The notes under the pieces are model-generated. The model saw only the letters and a list, made by a program, of their open reading frames with translations, did no database searches and had not been told where the DNA came from. Source: SLRI01 sp964460465 (GTDB lineage: Bacteria; Pseudomonadota; Alphaproteobacteria; Geminicoccales; Geminicoccaceae). From it: a stretch of DNA of 64,000 nt. Numbering within the stretch: position 1 is the stretch's first letter; every line of letters starts with the position of its first letter. The stretch is taken from positions 7,733 to 71,732 of the forward strand of contig CAYWSB010000005.1 of NCBI GenBank assembly GCA_964460465.1. The letters are read 5' to 3'. A program made the position numbers and the translations under genes. This document shows positions 9,108 through 18,436 of this stretch, one piece after another.

Positions 9108-11156
9108 GTGGCGATTGAATCAGCCAGCGAGGGTGCCCCTGCGGCCCGTCGGTCGACGCGCGGCGGCGTGTCGGCGTCCTTGCCGCCTCACCTCAAGCCG
9201 GCGCTCAGCCTCGCCCACGATACCGGCCAAGCCGGCGTCGCCTTCCTGCTGGCGATGCTGCTGCGTCTCGGCATCGACGACTTCCTCGACTGGGGCTTCA
9301 AGGAGCTGGCCGCCGCCGCGACGGTCGCCATGGCCACCGCGCTGGTCGCCTTCGCCGGCTTGCGCACCCACGACCAGATCTGGCGGTTCACGGCCGCGCA
9401 CGAGCTCGCGGTCCTGGCGCGCGCCGTCGTCGGCGCCGCCCTGCTCTTCCTCCTCGCCATGTTCGTCATCGACCGGGCGGCCGCGGTACCGCGCTCCGTT
9501 CCGGTGATCCAGGCGCTGATCCTGTTCGTGCTGCTCGGCGGCGCCAGGCTCGCCTATCAGTGGCTCTGGCGGCGCCGCGGCCGGCAGCTGATCGGCCCCG
9601 CCGAGCCGCCGCAGGCGCTGATCTGGGGCGCCGATCCCGATACGGCGCACTACGTTCGCGCGCTCGCCGGCGACGCCCGGGCACCGTTCCGGCCGGTGGG
9701 CGTGATCGATGACAGCGGCCGGTTTCGCGGCCGACGGCTGCACGGCGTGCCGGTGCTCGGCAGCAGCGCCGAGCTGCCGGCGATCCTGGAGCGTCTGAAG
9801 CGGCGCCGGGTCCAGCCGCGCCTGATGGTCGCGAGCCGCGCCCTGCACGGCCAGCAGCGCCGGCAGCTGATGCGCGAGGCCAGCCGCCTCGGGCTCGGGC
9901 TGATCCAGCTGCCGCGGCGGGTCGAGCTGCCGAGCGACGGCGTCGACGACCTGTTCACCGTCGAGCGGATCGCCGCGCGTGCGCCGGTCTCCCTGGCGGA
10001 GCCGGCGCTCGGCGGGCTGATCGGCGGCCGCCGGGTGCTGGTCACCGGCGCCGGGGGCAGCATCGGCAGCGAGCTTGTCCGCCAGATCGCCGCGCTCGGG
10101 CCGGCCGAGCTCGTGCTCCTCGACCGCAGCGAGTACGGGCTCTACGCCATCGACCAGGAGATTCACGTCAAGTCGGCCGACCGCGGAATCCGGCTGCGCT
10201 CGGTGATCGGCGACATCCGCGACGCCCGGCGCCTGCGCCGGCTGTTCGCCGCCGCCCGACCGGAGATCGTGTTCCACGCGGCAGCCCTCAAGCACGTGCC
10301 GCTCTGCGAGCAGAACCTGATCGAGACCGTGCTCAACAACGTGCAGGGCACGCGCAACGTCGCCGATGCGGCGGTCGCGACCGGTGCGCGCGCGATGGTC
10401 CAGATCTCCACCGACAAGGCGGTCAACCCGACCAACGTCATGGGCGCCAGCAAGCGCGTCGCCGAGCTCTACTGCCAGAGCCTCGACTGGGCGATGGCGC
10501 GAACCGGCTTCGCCGACACCCGCTTCATGATCACCCGCTTCGGCAACGTGCTGGGCTCGAGCGGCTCCGTCGTGCCGTTGTTCCGCCGGCAGGTGGCCGA
10601 GGGCGGGCCGGTGACCGTCACCCATCCCGAGATCACGCGCTACTTCATGTCGATCGACGAGGCGGTCGGGCTGGTGCTGCGGGCCTCGGCCGCCGGCCTC
10701 GAGCAGGGCTTTGAGCATCGCGGCTGCATCTTCGTGCTCGACATGGGCGAGCCGCTCCGGATCGTCGACGTGGCCCGGCAGGTGATCCGCCTCGCCGGCC
10801 TCGAGCCCGAGCGCGACGTCGAGATCGTCTTCACCGGGCTGCGGGACGGCGAGAAGCTGTTCGAGAGCCTCTTCTATCCGGAGGAGGTGCTGGTGCCGAC
10901 CAGCGAGGAGCGGGTCCTGGCCGCCACCTCGGCGCCGCTCGCCCTGCCGGGCCTCAGTCGCACCATCGAGACCCTGATCCGCATCGCCGAGGCGGGTGAC
11001 GAGGCGCAGGTCCGCGACCTGCTCGGCGAGCTCGTGCCGAGCCTCGGCGCGACGCCGTCGGCGCCCGTGCTCCTGCACCCGGCGGCGAACAGCGCCGGCG
11101 CCATGGCGTCGGCGACGCCTGTCGACCTCGGCGCCTACCGAGCCTCGACCGCCTGA
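9108..11156 (+). CDS. Membrane NDP-sugar 4,6-dehydratase, CapD/FlaA1/PglF-like
   Basis: A 682-residue protein of the long CapD/WbpM/PglF type. About four membrane helices lie in residues 40-150, then a CoA-binding-like Rossmann domain (about 165-290), then an extended SDR domain. That domain shows TGAGGSIGSE (313-322), STDKA (434-438) and MGASKR (445-450). Met replaces the usual SDR Tyr and Lys449 is kept, which is normal for this dehydratase group. The expected reaction is UDP-GlcNAc to UDP-4-keto-6-deoxy-hexNAc, feeding the aminotransferase encoded divergently. The start is GTG with GAGG ten bases upstream; I see no better one. It opens the plus-strand arm of the locus. Confidence 0.92.
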   Translation: MAIESASEGAPAARRSTRGGVSASLPPHLKPALSLAHDTGQAGVAFLLAMLLRLGIDDFLDWGFKELAAAATVAMATALVAFAGLRTHDQIWRFTAAHELAVLARAVVGAALLFLLAMFVIDRAAAVPRSVPVIQALILFVLLGGARLAYQWLWRRRGRQLIGPAEPPQALIWGADPDTAHYVRALAGDARAPFRPVGVIDDSGRFRGRRLHGVPVLGSSAELPAILERLKRRRVQPRLMVASRALHGQQRRQLMREASRLGLGLIQLPRRVELPSDGVDDLFTVERIAARAPVSLAEPALGGLIGGRRVLVTGAGGSIGSELVRQIAALGPAELVLLDRSEYGLYAIDQEIHVKSADRGIRLRSVIGDIRDARRLRRLFAAARPEIVFHAAALKHVPLCEQNLIETVLNNVQGTRNVADAAVATGARAMVQISTDKAVNPTNVMGASKRVAELYCQSLDWAMARTGFADTRFMITRFGNVLGSSGSVVPLFRRQVAEGGPVTVTHPEITRYFMSIDEAVGLVLRASAAGLEQGFEHRGCIFVLDMGEPLRIVDVARQVIRLAGLEPERDVEIVFTGLRDGEKLFESLFYPEEVLVPTSEERVLAATSAPLALPGLSRTIETLIRIAEAGDEAQVRDLLGELVPSLGATPSAPVLLHPAANSAGAMASATPVDLGAYRASTA

Positions 11157-11188
11157 TCCGTCAACCGCTGCCCCCAGGGTGCAAGCCC

Positions 11189-13438
11189 ATGACCTCGTCT
11201 GCATCCGTCGTGCCCTCGCTTCCGACAACGCGGTCGGGCGTGCTCGCGGCGCCCGGCCCGGCATCGGCGCGCCAGGCCGTGCCCGACGCCGCCGCCGAGG
11301 CCGGCCTGGCCCAACTGCTCGCACCGTTCTTCTGGCACCGCTGGATCGTGGTCGGGTGCGTCGTCGGCGGCATCGTCCTGGCCGCCATCCTCGCGCTCAA
11401 CAGCGAGCCGCAATACGCCGCCACGGCCAAGCTCCTGGTCGGCAACGAATCGGGCGGCTCGCCGCGGGTCAGCGAGGCACGGGTCGGGTTCGAGGAGCAG
11501 ATCGAGCTGCTGCGCGGACCCGATCTGGCCGAGCGGGTGATCAGGAGCCTGCGCCTCGACGAGGACCCGATGCTTGTCGGTGACGATTTCGACCAGCCGC
11601 GCCTCGTCGATCGGCTGGTCGACCAGGGGCTGGCCCTGGCGCGCCAGCTGCCCGGCATCGCGGCGCCTGCCGCGCGGTATCAGGAGCGCCGGGCGGCGGC
11701 GCGGGCCCAGGCCGAGGAGCTGCGCGAGCAGCGGTGGTGGGAGACGATGCTCCGGCGCTTCAACGAGCGCCTGACGATCAGCCAGCAGGGCACGAGCTCG
11801 GTCCTCGCCGTCACCTTCCGGGCGGGCTCGCCGCGGCAGGCCGCGGCGGTCGCCAACGCCATCGTCGAGGGCCACGTCGCGGCCCAGCTCGAGAGCGGGC
11901 GCAACGCCATGGCCGGTGCCGCGACCATTCTGCAGGAGCAGCTCGAGCGGCTGGATGGCGACGTGCGCGCCGCCGAGGCCGCGGTCGCCGACTACCGCGC
12001 CTCGGCCGGGCTCGGCGGCGATCCCGCCGCAGAGCAGCGCCTCGCCGTGCTCGAGCAGCGCCTGCTCGACAACCGCGCGGCCCTGGCAGCGCAGGAGGCG
12101 CGGGTGGACCGCCTGGGCGAGCTGCGCGCGCGCGGCGACCGGGCGGGACTGATCGCCGAGCTCGAGAACGTGCCCACGATCCAGCGGCTGGTCGTCGAGG
12201 CGGCGGCGCTGCAGCAGCGGGTCAGCCAGGAGCGGGTAACCCTCGGCGAGCGGCATCCGAGCATGCTGGCGCTGCGCGAGGAGCAGGCCGAGATCGCCCG
12301 GCGGATCGACGCCGAGATCGCCCGCCGGCTGGCCTTCGAGGAGTCTGAGCGCGACCGACTGGAGAACGCCGGCGCGTCGCTGCGGGCCCTGGTCACCGAC
12401 ATCGAGGCGCGGCTGGGCGACCGCGACCGGGCCAATATCGGCCTGGCCGAGCTGGAGCGCCGCGCCAGTGCGGCGCGCGCCCTGCACGAATCCTTCATGC
12501 GCGACTCGCTCGCCGTCGCCGCCGAGCGGGCCCTGGTCCGCCCACGGCTGCGGGTGATCCAGTCCGCCGCTCCGCCGACCCAGCCCGCTGCGCCGAACAC
12601 CAAGGTGATGCTCATCCTGGGGGCGATCGCCGGCGGGGTGGTGGGGGCTGTCGGTGCCCATCTCGCCGAGTTCCGCGCCAACACCTTCCGCAGCGCCCGC
12701 GACGTCGCCCGCGCCACCGCGGCCCCGGTGCTGGCCGTGGTCCCGCGCATCCGCCAGCGGCGGCGCCGGGCAACGCCGCTCGACGACGTGCGCGAGCGCC
12801 CGCGCTCGCTGGTCGCCGACCGGCTGAACGCGGCGCTGATCACCGCCCTCGCCGACCTGCAGCGGACGAGCGGCGGGCGCGTCGTCCTGGTGACGTCGAG
12901 CCAGCCCGGCGAGGGCAAGAGCACGGTCGCCCTGAGCCTCGCCTTGCTGGCCGCCGCGAGCGGCGAGCAGACCCTGTTCCTCGATGCCGATCTGCGCCGC
13001 TCGGTCTTCGCCACCGACCCTGGCCTGAAGGAGCGGCTCGGGCTGCTCGACCTGGCCACGCCGACCGATCGCGAGGGCTGCCGGTTCCTGCTCGAGCCGC
13101 GCTCGAAGATGCGCGTGCTGACCGAGCTCGGCGGGCCGAGCGACGATCCGCACCGGGTCCTGCAGGCGGGCAAGATGTCCGAGGTGCTGCGCGAGCTCAG
13201 GCGCCGCTTCGACCTCGTCGTCATCGACACCCCGCCGCTGCTCGCGGTCAGCGACGCGCACCACCTGATGCCGCTCGCCGACGGCGTGCTGATGGTCTCG
13301 CGGCTCGGCGAGACGCAGCGCAACGACCTCCAGGACGCCGTCGCCCGGCTGGAGCTCGCCCGCGCGCCGCTGCTCGGCAACATCCTGATCGACGGGAACG
13401 GCAGCTCCCGCCGCGCGGCGCGCTACTATGCTCGCTGA
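11189..13438 (+). CDS. Wzz/Wzc-type polysaccharide co-polymerase with BY-kinase domain
   Basis: A 749-residue chain-length regulator fused to a bacterial tyrosine kinase. A first membrane helix lies at about 52-70, a long coiled-coil-rich periplasmic part at 75-470 and a second helix at about 472-490. The cytoplasmic kinase has Walker A PGEGKST (573-579), Walker A' FLDADLRR (597-604) and Walker B LVVIDTPP (676-683). Such proteins control polymerisation and export of capsule or exopolysaccharide through autophosphorylation of a C-terminal tyrosine cluster. Here the tail ends ARYYAR, so only two tyrosines are available, far fewer than in E. coli Wzc. It lies 32 bases after the dehydratase and overlaps the next gene by 11 bases. 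Confidence 0.92.
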   Translation: MTSSASVVPSLPTTRSGVLAAPGPASARQAVPDAAAEAGLAQLLAPFFWHRWIVVGCVVGGIVLAAILALNSEPQYAATAKLLVGNESGGSPRVSEARVGFEEQIELLRGPDLAERVIRSLRLDEDPMLVGDDFDQPRLVDRLVDQGLALARQLPGIAAPAARYQERRAAARAQAEELREQRWWETMLRRFNERLTISQQGTSSVLAVTFRAGSPRQAAAVANAIVEGHVAAQLESGRNAMAGAATILQEQLERLDGDVRAAEAAVADYRASAGLGGDPAAEQRLAVLEQRLLDNRAALAAQEARVDRLGELRARGDRAGLIAELENVPTIQRLVVEAAALQQRVSQERVTLGERHPSMLALREEQAEIARRIDAEIARRLAFEESERDRLENAGASLRALVTDIEARLGDRDRANIGLAELERRASAARALHESFMRDSLAVAAERALVRPRLRVIQSAAPPTQPAAPNTKVMLILGAIAGGVVGAVGAHLAEFRANTFRSARDVARATAAPVLAVVPRIRQRRRRATPLDDVRERPRSLVADRLNAALITALADLQRTSGGRVVLVTSSQPGEGKSTVALSLALLAAASGEQTLFLDADLRRSVFATDPGLKERLGLLDLATPTDREGCRFLLEPRSKMRVLTELGGPSDDPHRVLQAGKMSEVLRELRRRFDLVVIDTPPLLAVSDAHHLMPLADGVLMVSRLGETQRNDLQDAVARLELARAPLLGNILIDGNGSSRRAARYYAR

Positions 13439-14618
13439 GCCGCTCGTCCGACCCCGCCCGGCGACGCCGTTGCCGGCCATGGGCCCCGCCGGCTCGGGCG
13501 TGCGGATCGTCGTGCTCGGCTGCCTCGCCGCGAGCCTGACCGCCTTTCGCGGGCGGCTGATCGACGCGCTGCTGGCCCGCGGTCACGAGGTCGTCGGCTG
13601 TGCCGCCGATCACGACCCGGCGGTCGTGGCCGAACTCGCGGCGAAGGGAGTGCGTTTCGTCCAGGTCCCGCTGGACCGCACCGGCCTCGACCCGTGGCGC
13701 GACCTCAAGAGCATCGTGGCGCTGCGGCGGATCCTGGCCGAGCTCCGCCCCGACGTCCTGCTCGCCTACACCATGAAGCCGATGGTCTACGGCGCCGTGG
13801 CCGCCCGGCTCGCCGGGGTCGGCCGCGTCTTCACCATGGTCGAGGGGCTGGGCTACGCCTTCGCCGACGGCACCGAGCGCCGCCGCCGCGTGCTCCGCCT
13901 GATCCAATCGCAGCTTTATCGCCTCGCCTTTCGGCTGAGCTCGGCGAGCTTCGTCCTCAATCCCGACGACCGCGACGATCTCCGCCGCCGGCGACTGGCG
14001 CCGGCGGCGCACCCGCTGGTCCTGCTGGACGGCATCGGCATCGACCTCGACCATTACGCGCCGAGCCCGGTGCCGGCGGGCCCGGCGCACTTCCTCTTCA
14101 TCGGCCGGCTGATCGCCGACAAGGGCATCGCGACCTTCGCCGCCGCCGCCCGGGCGGTGCAGCGCCGCCACCCCGAGGTGCGGTTCACCGTGCTCGGCGG
14201 CTTCGACACCGCCCCCGGCGCCATCGACCCGGCGACGATGCAGGCCTGGCAGGCCGAGGGGATCATCGACCACGCCGGGACGACCGACGACGTCCGCCCG
14301 TTCATCCGCGCGGCCACCGTCTTCGTCCTGCCGTCGACCTATCGCGAGGGCGTGCCCCGCTCGACCCTCGAGGCCATGGCGATGGGCCGGGCCATCGTCA
14401 CCACCGACGCGCCCGGCTGCCGCGAGACGGTCCGCCACGGCGAGAACGGCCTGCTGGTCGCCAAGCACGACGTGGACGGGCTCGTCGCGGCGCTCTGCCG
14501 TTTCGCCACGGACCCGGGCCTGGCCGCGGCCATGGGTGCCGCCAGCCGGCGCCTGGCCGAGGAACGCTTCGACGACCGCCGGGTCAACGCGGCGATCATC
14601 GAGGCGATGCAGCTATGA
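13428..14618 (+). CDS. GT4-family glycosyltransferase, PglA/WbpH-like
   Basis: A 396-residue GT-B enzyme. The N-terminal half contains TMKPMVYGAVAARLAGV and FTMVEGLGYAF, features I associate with the PglA/WbpH/EpsD group that adds the second sugar onto an undecaprenyl-diphospho-HexNAc. The C-terminal half carries FLFIGRLIADKGI and the E-x7-E motif REGVPRSTLEAMAMG. The preceding gene overlaps by 11 bases. The first 25 residues before GVRIVVLG look unstructured, so translation could start slightly downstream, but no better start with a Shine-Dalgarno is seen. Together with the PglC-like transferase at 15718 it would build the first two sugars of the repeat unit. The donor is unknown. Confidence 0.88.
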   Translation: MLAEPLVRPRPATPLPAMGPAGSGVRIVVLGCLAASLTAFRGRLIDALLARGHEVVGCAADHDPAVVAELAAKGVRFVQVPLDRTGLDPWRDLKSIVALRRILAELRPDVLLAYTMKPMVYGAVAARLAGVGRVFTMVEGLGYAFADGTERRRRVLRLIQSQLYRLAFRLSSASFVLNPDDRDDLRRRRLAPAAHPLVLLDGIGIDLDHYAPSPVPAGPAHFLFIGRLIADKGIATFAAAARAVQRRHPEVRFTVLGGFDTAPGAIDPATMQAWQAEGIIDHAGTTDDVRPFIRAATVFVLPSTYREGVPRSTLEAMAMGRAIVTTDAPGCRETVRHGENGLLVAKHDVDGLVAALCRFATDPGLAAAMGAASRRLAEERFDDRRVNAAIIEAMQL

Positions 14619-14641
14619 CGGCGCTCTCCGTCCCGCCTGCG

Positions 14642-15667
14642 TCAGCCGGCGGCCGCCCGATAGGCCGGGAAATAGTCGGTCGGCGGCCGGCCCTCGGTCA
14701 GCCCGGCATAGGCCGGCTCGTCGACCACCCAGCACCAGAGCGCGAAGCGATGCCGGGCGTCGCTGAACCCCGCCTTGAAGCGGAAAAGCGAGTCCTCGTC
14801 ACTGCCGCGGCCGCCGCCGATGTGGAAGATCTCCACGCCGGCCGCCGCGTAGTGCCGGCGGGCGGCATCGAGGAGCTGCTTCAGGGGCGCAGCCTCGAGA
14901 TGCGCGTCGGCGACGGCGCCCAGATGGTACTGGGCGATATGCCCCTTGCGCAGGCACAGCGCCCCGCCGGCCACCTCGCCGTCCTTGCGGCAGAGGAAGA
15001 GGTCGAGACCGGGGCCGAGAGCCTGGGCGAGGCTGTCGAAATAGGCTTCGTCGAGGAAGTAGCCGGCGGCCGCTCCGACGCGCCGCATGTTGGCGTGGTA
15101 GACCGCGATGAAGGCGCGCCGGGCCTCGGCGCCTGGCTCGCGGCTGGTGACGTAGCCATCCCGCGCCAGCCGCTTCAGGTCGCGCCGGTGGTTGCTGCGG
15201 TAGGCGGCGCGCTGGACGTCCTCCGGGACCGTAAGGTCGATCGACACCGTGGGGCCCATCGCCCGCACCGTGCCGAGGTCGCCGATCCAGGCGGCCTGGT
15301 CGAGCAGCGGGTGCAGGCGGGCCACCAGGCTGACGACGCCGAGCGCCTGGAGCCGGGCCTCGAGCCGTGCCCGGAACGCCGCCACGAGAGCCGCCGACGG
15401 GCTCGCCGTCGCGGCGATCGGCCCGGCATAGCCGTAGACCGAGCCGGCGTCGCGGCGGCCGGGCAGGGCCGCGATCGGCCTGAGCAGCATCGGCAGGGCG
15501 AGCCAGTCCGTCCCGTCGCGGCAGACGAAGAGCCTGGCCTCGCCCTCGCCGCGCGCCTCGGCGAGGCGGTGATAGGGGGCGTCGTGGTAGCTGTCGGCCT
15601 GGCGCGCGCCGGCGACGAGCGCCGGCCACTCGTCGCTCGTGGTCGCGAGCCACAGCTCCTCGATCAT
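14642..15667 (-). CDS. FemAB/BioF2-like GNAT acyltransferase
   Basis: A 341-residue cytoplasmic protein with the double-GNAT look of FemAB/BioF2-like acyltransferases. It has RSNHRRDLKRLARDGY in the middle, DLFLCRKDGEVAGGALCL as the acceptor-side beta strands, and HIGGGRGSDEDSLFRFKAGF near the C-terminus. That last element matches the family signature G-x-x-x-FK-x-x-F. Such proteins transfer an acyl or aminoacyl group to an amine, sometimes on cell-surface polymers, and are common in exopolysaccharide loci. It is the only minus-strand gene inside the plus arm. It converges with the glycosyltransferase gene (23 bases) and diverges from the sugar-transferase gene (50 bases). Its substrate is unknown. 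Confidence 0.8.
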   Translation of the reverse strand: MIEELWLATTSDEWPALVAGARQADSYHDAPYHRLAEARGEGEARLFVCRDGTDWLALPMLLRPIAALPGRRDAGSVYGYAGPIAATASPSAALVAAFRARLEARLQALGVVSLVARLHPLLDQAAWIGDLGTVRAMGPTVSIDLTVPEDVQRAAYRSNHRRDLKRLARDGYVTSREPGAEARRAFIAVYHANMRRVGAAAGYFLDEAYFDSLAQALGPGLDLFLCRKDGEVAGGALCLRKGHIAQYHLGAVADAHLEAAPLKQLLDAARRHYAAAGVEIFHIGGGRGSDEDSLFRFKAGFSDARHRFALWCWVVDEPAYAGLTEGRPPTDYFPAYRAAAG

Positions 15668-15717
15668 GCTGCGTCACCCTTCTCCAGCTTCCGGTCGGCA
15701 TCGGGGAGGCGTCGGGG

Positions 15718-16383
15718 ATGAGCCGCATCGCACCACCCGGGGGCTTCTACCAGACCTGCGGCAAGCGGCTCCTCGATCTGGCCATCGCCGTGCCGCTCGC
15801 CGTGCTCACGGCACCCCTCGCGCTCCTCGTCGCCGGGCTGGTTCGCTGGCGCCTGGGCAGCCCCATCTTGTTTCGCCAGGACCGCGTTGGCAAGGACGAC
15901 CGGATCTTCCGCCTCGCCAAGTTCCGCACCATGACCGACGCGCGCGACGCCTCCGGCGAGCTCCTCCCGGACGGCCAGCGCCTGACCGCCCTCGGCCTCT
16001 TCCTGCGCAAGACCAGCCTGGACGAGCTGCCGCAGCTCAGCAACGTCATCAGGGGCGAGATGAGCCTCGTCGGGCCGCGGCCGCTGCTCGTCCGCTACCT
16101 GCCGCGCTACAGCGCCGAGCAGCGCTGCCGCCACGCCGTGCCGACGGGCGTCACCGGCCTCGCCCAGGTCAAGGGCCGCAACCGGCTGGGCTGGGACGAG
16201 CGCTTCGCCCTCGATCTCGACTATGTCCGGCGGCAGAGCCTCGGGCTCGACCTCTGGATCCTCTGGCGCACCTTCGTCGGGCTCGCCGACACCTCGGCCA
16301 CGCTGCCGCGCGGCGCCGAGGAGGTCGAGGAGTTCATGGGCGGCGGCAACGCCAGCGGCATGGGGGCCCGCGACCATGGCTGA
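15718..16383 (+). CDS. Initiating phosphoglycosyl transferase, PglC-like
   Basis: A 221-residue small-type bacterial sugar transferase. A single re-entrant hydrophobic stretch (about 20-42) is followed by the family core: FRQDRVGKDDRIFRLAKFRT, then LRKTSLDELPQLSNVI with the catalytic Asp-Glu pair, then GEMSLVGPRPLL. It transfers a sugar-1-phosphate from a UDP-sugar to undecaprenyl phosphate at the inner membrane, which starts the repeat unit. The short form without extra N-terminal helices resembles PglC rather than WbaP. A GGGGAGG lies eight bases before the ATG. It overlaps the next gene by eight bases. Confidence 0.92.
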   Translation: MSRIAPPGGFYQTCGKRLLDLAIAVPLAVLTAPLALLVAGLVRWRLGSPILFRQDRVGKDDRIFRLAKFRTMTDARDASGELLPDGQRLTALGLFLRKTSLDELPQLSNVIRGEMSLVGPRPLLVRYLPRYSAEQRCRHAVPTGVTGLAQVKGRNRLGWDERFALDLDYVRRQSLGLDLWILWRTFVGLADTSATLPRGAEEVEEFMGGGNASGMGARDHG

Positions 16384-17233
16384 GGGTGGACGCGACTGGC
16401 GCGAGGCGATCCTGCCGATGATGCGCGAGGCCGATCTCGCCCGCTGGGTCAGGGCGGGCGGCGGCAAGGTGGCGGAGATCGACGGCCGCCATTGGGCCGA
16501 GGTGGTGCCGGGCTTCTACCAGCCACTGCACTACCTCGCCCGCTTCAAGGCGGCCGAGTTCGTGCGGCCATCCCTGCTCTGCTGGGGCATGCGGGCGGTG
16601 CTGGACGATGCGGACACGGTGGCCGCCAACGTGGTGACCCCGGTCCACATCCTTCCCGATTTCACGCGCTATGGCGCCGACCGGCTCTGTCGGCGGCGTC
16701 GCCAGGAGCTCGCCAAGGCCGAGCGCCATGTCGATGTCGTCGTCCTGGAGCGGCCCGACCGCGTCGTCGATCAGGGCTATCCGCTGGCACTGGAGGCCGC
16801 CAGGCGCAACCCCCGCAACAGGCTGGTGCCGGAGCCGGCGTTCAGGTGCTGGGTGGAGGCGGCGTTTGCCGACCGCAGCCCGGTCGTGCTCGGCATGCTG
16901 CAGGGCGACCGCCTGCTCGGCGTCAGCTTCTCGTTCGCCATCGACGGCGTCGCCTACGCGCACCAGGCCTTCATCGGCCAGGCCGGGCGATCGCTGCATC
17001 TCGACCTCTTGTGCTTCCATGTCGAGGCGTTGATGGCGCAGTGCACGCCCGGCATCCACACCGTCGTCAACGGCCTGCACGCGCCGGAGAACGAGGGGCT
17101 CTGCGACTTCAAGCGCCGCCAGGGACTCGTCGTCGCCCAATACCCGGGCCTGACCACCATGCACCCGCTCGCCGGCAGCCTGATCCGCTACCTGCGCCCG
17201 CACCAGTTCTACCGCCTCACCGGCCGCCGGTAG
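16376..17233 (+). CDS. Acyltransferase-like protein, paralogue of 17513-18436
   Basis: I do not recognise this 285-residue protein with certainty. It has no signal peptide or membrane helix. The C-terminal half runs as beta strands GDRLLGVSFSFAIDG, then a helix, then NGLHAPENEGLCDFKRRQGL. The last part resembles the F-K-x-x-x-G end of GNAT/FemAB-type acyltransferases, so transfer of an acyl group to the polysaccharide or its precursor is a reasonable inference. It is clearly homologous along its whole length to the product of 17513-18436; both share VVPGFYQP, NGLHxPENEGL and DFKxxQGLVVA. Its start overlaps the PglC-like gene by eight bases. A 279-base gap with no credible gene separates the paralogues. 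Confidence 0.7.
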   Translation: MAEGGRDWREAILPMMREADLARWVRAGGGKVAEIDGRHWAEVVPGFYQPLHYLARFKAAEFVRPSLLCWGMRAVLDDADTVAANVVTPVHILPDFTRYGADRLCRRRRQELAKAERHVDVVVLERPDRVVDQGYPLALEAARRNPRNRLVPEPAFRCWVEAAFADRSPVVLGMLQGDRLLGVSFSFAIDGVAYAHQAFIGQAGRSLHLDLLCFHVEALMAQCTPGIHTVVNGLHAPENEGLCDFKRRQGLVVAQYPGLTTMHPLAGSLIRYLRPHQFYRLTGRR

Positions 17234-17512
17234 ATGCCAGCCGCCACCTGCACAACGACAGCCAACCCGTGCCACCCGACGTCGCACCGACCGATCGTCA
17301 ACCAAGTCGGGCGATGGTCGTCGAGCCGGCCAGCAACGCCGAAGAGCAATGTCGAAGAACAGCAGCCCCGGAGCCATCACAATTCGCAGGACCCGTCTCG
17401 TCTCCGCCGTCGCCCGGCCCGCCGACCGGCAGCAGCGATCCCTCGGCCGTTCCGACCAGTCGCGCGAGCGAGCCGTCCCGCCCGGCAGCATCGCCGTCGG
17501 GGGGGCCTGGTG

Positions 17513-18436
17513 ATGCCGATCAGTGGGACGGCGTGGCGTGACGCCGTCTTTCCCGTCATGCAGGAGGCCGACCTCGCCCGCTGGCTGCGGGCCGGTGGCG
17601 CCAGCATCGTCGAGCACGCCGGCCGGCACTGGCAGCGGGTGGTGCCCGGCTTCTACCAGCCGATCCACTTCCTGGCCCGGCTGCGCGCCGTCGAGGTCGT
17701 CCGCCCGCGGCTGTTCTGCTGGGGGCAGCGGGCGGTGCTCGCGGAGGCGGACGCAATGCTGGCCAACGCGACGCTGCCGATCTACGTGCTGCCCGATCTC
17801 GCCGGCTACAGCCTCCGCCGGCTCGACGGCCGGCGGCGCAACGCCATCAACAAGGCGGCCCGCACGGTCGACCTGATCGCCCTCGACCAGCCGGACATCA
17901 TCCTGGAGCAGGGTCCGGCAATCCTGCGCGAGGCCGCGGCGCGAAACCCGCGCAACAGCGGCGTCGCCGCCGAGCGGTTCGCCGACTGGGTGCGGGCGGG
18001 CTTCGATCGGCCGGGCCCGGTGTTCCTGGCGATGGTCAGGGACGGCACCCTCCTGGGCTTCAGCGTCGGCTTCGCCGTCGAGGGCGCGGCCTACTACCAC
18101 CAGCATTTCATCGCCGATGCGGCGCGCTCGCTCAATCTCGACCGCTTCAGCTTCCACGCCAAGGCGGTGATGGCGCAGCGCACACCGGGCATCCACACGC
18201 TCGCCAACGGTCTCCACGTCCCCGAGAACGAGGGGCTCACCGACTTCAAGGAGAGCCAGGGCCTGGTCGTCGCCGCCTACCCGACCCGCGCGGTCATCCA
18301 GCCCCTGGTCGGCCGCCTGCTGCAGCGCTACCGGCCGTGCCAGTACTACCGCCTGACCGGCTACCGGCAGCCCCCTGAGGCGGGCGGGCTGCCGTTCCGT
18401 CGCGACCACCACCAGCATCGGGAATCCCTGCCATGA
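17513..18436 (+). CDS. Acyltransferase-like protein, paralogue of 16376-17233
   Basis: A 307-residue soluble protein, the second of a pair. Aligned with its neighbour it keeps READLARW/QEADLARW, VVPGFYQP, the AARNPRN segment, TPGIHT, NGLHVPENEGL and DFKESQGLVVA, plus an extra C-terminal tail of about 20 residues. As for its partner, a GNAT/FemAB-like acyltransferase fold is inferred, not shown. The ATG at 17513 follows a G-rich Shine-Dalgarno. The upstream in-frame extension to 17234 is Pro/Ser/Arg-rich and taken as non-coding. The stop overlaps the ATG of the cupin-like gene (ATGA), so the two are coupled. Confidence 0.7.
   Translation: MPISGTAWRDAVFPVMQEADLARWLRAGGASIVEHAGRHWQRVVPGFYQPIHFLARLRAVEVVRPRLFCWGQRAVLAEADAMLANATLPIYVLPDLAGYSLRRLDGRRRNAINKAARTVDLIALDQPDIILEQGPAILREAAARNPRNSGVAAERFADWVRAGFDRPGPVFLAMVRDGTLLGFSVGFAVEGAAYYHQHFIADAARSLNLDRFSFHAKAVMAQRTPGIHTLANGLHVPENEGLTDFKESQGLVVAAYPTRAVIQPLVGRLLQRYRPCQYYRLTGYRQPPEAGGLPFRRDHHQHRESLP

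Noticed and set aside
17234..17512. N-terminal extension of the second acyltransferase-like gene back to 17234
   Set aside because: The extra 93 codons are Pro/Ser/Arg-rich, have no counterpart in the paralogue, and the ATG at 17513 has a suitable G-rich Shine-Dalgarno.
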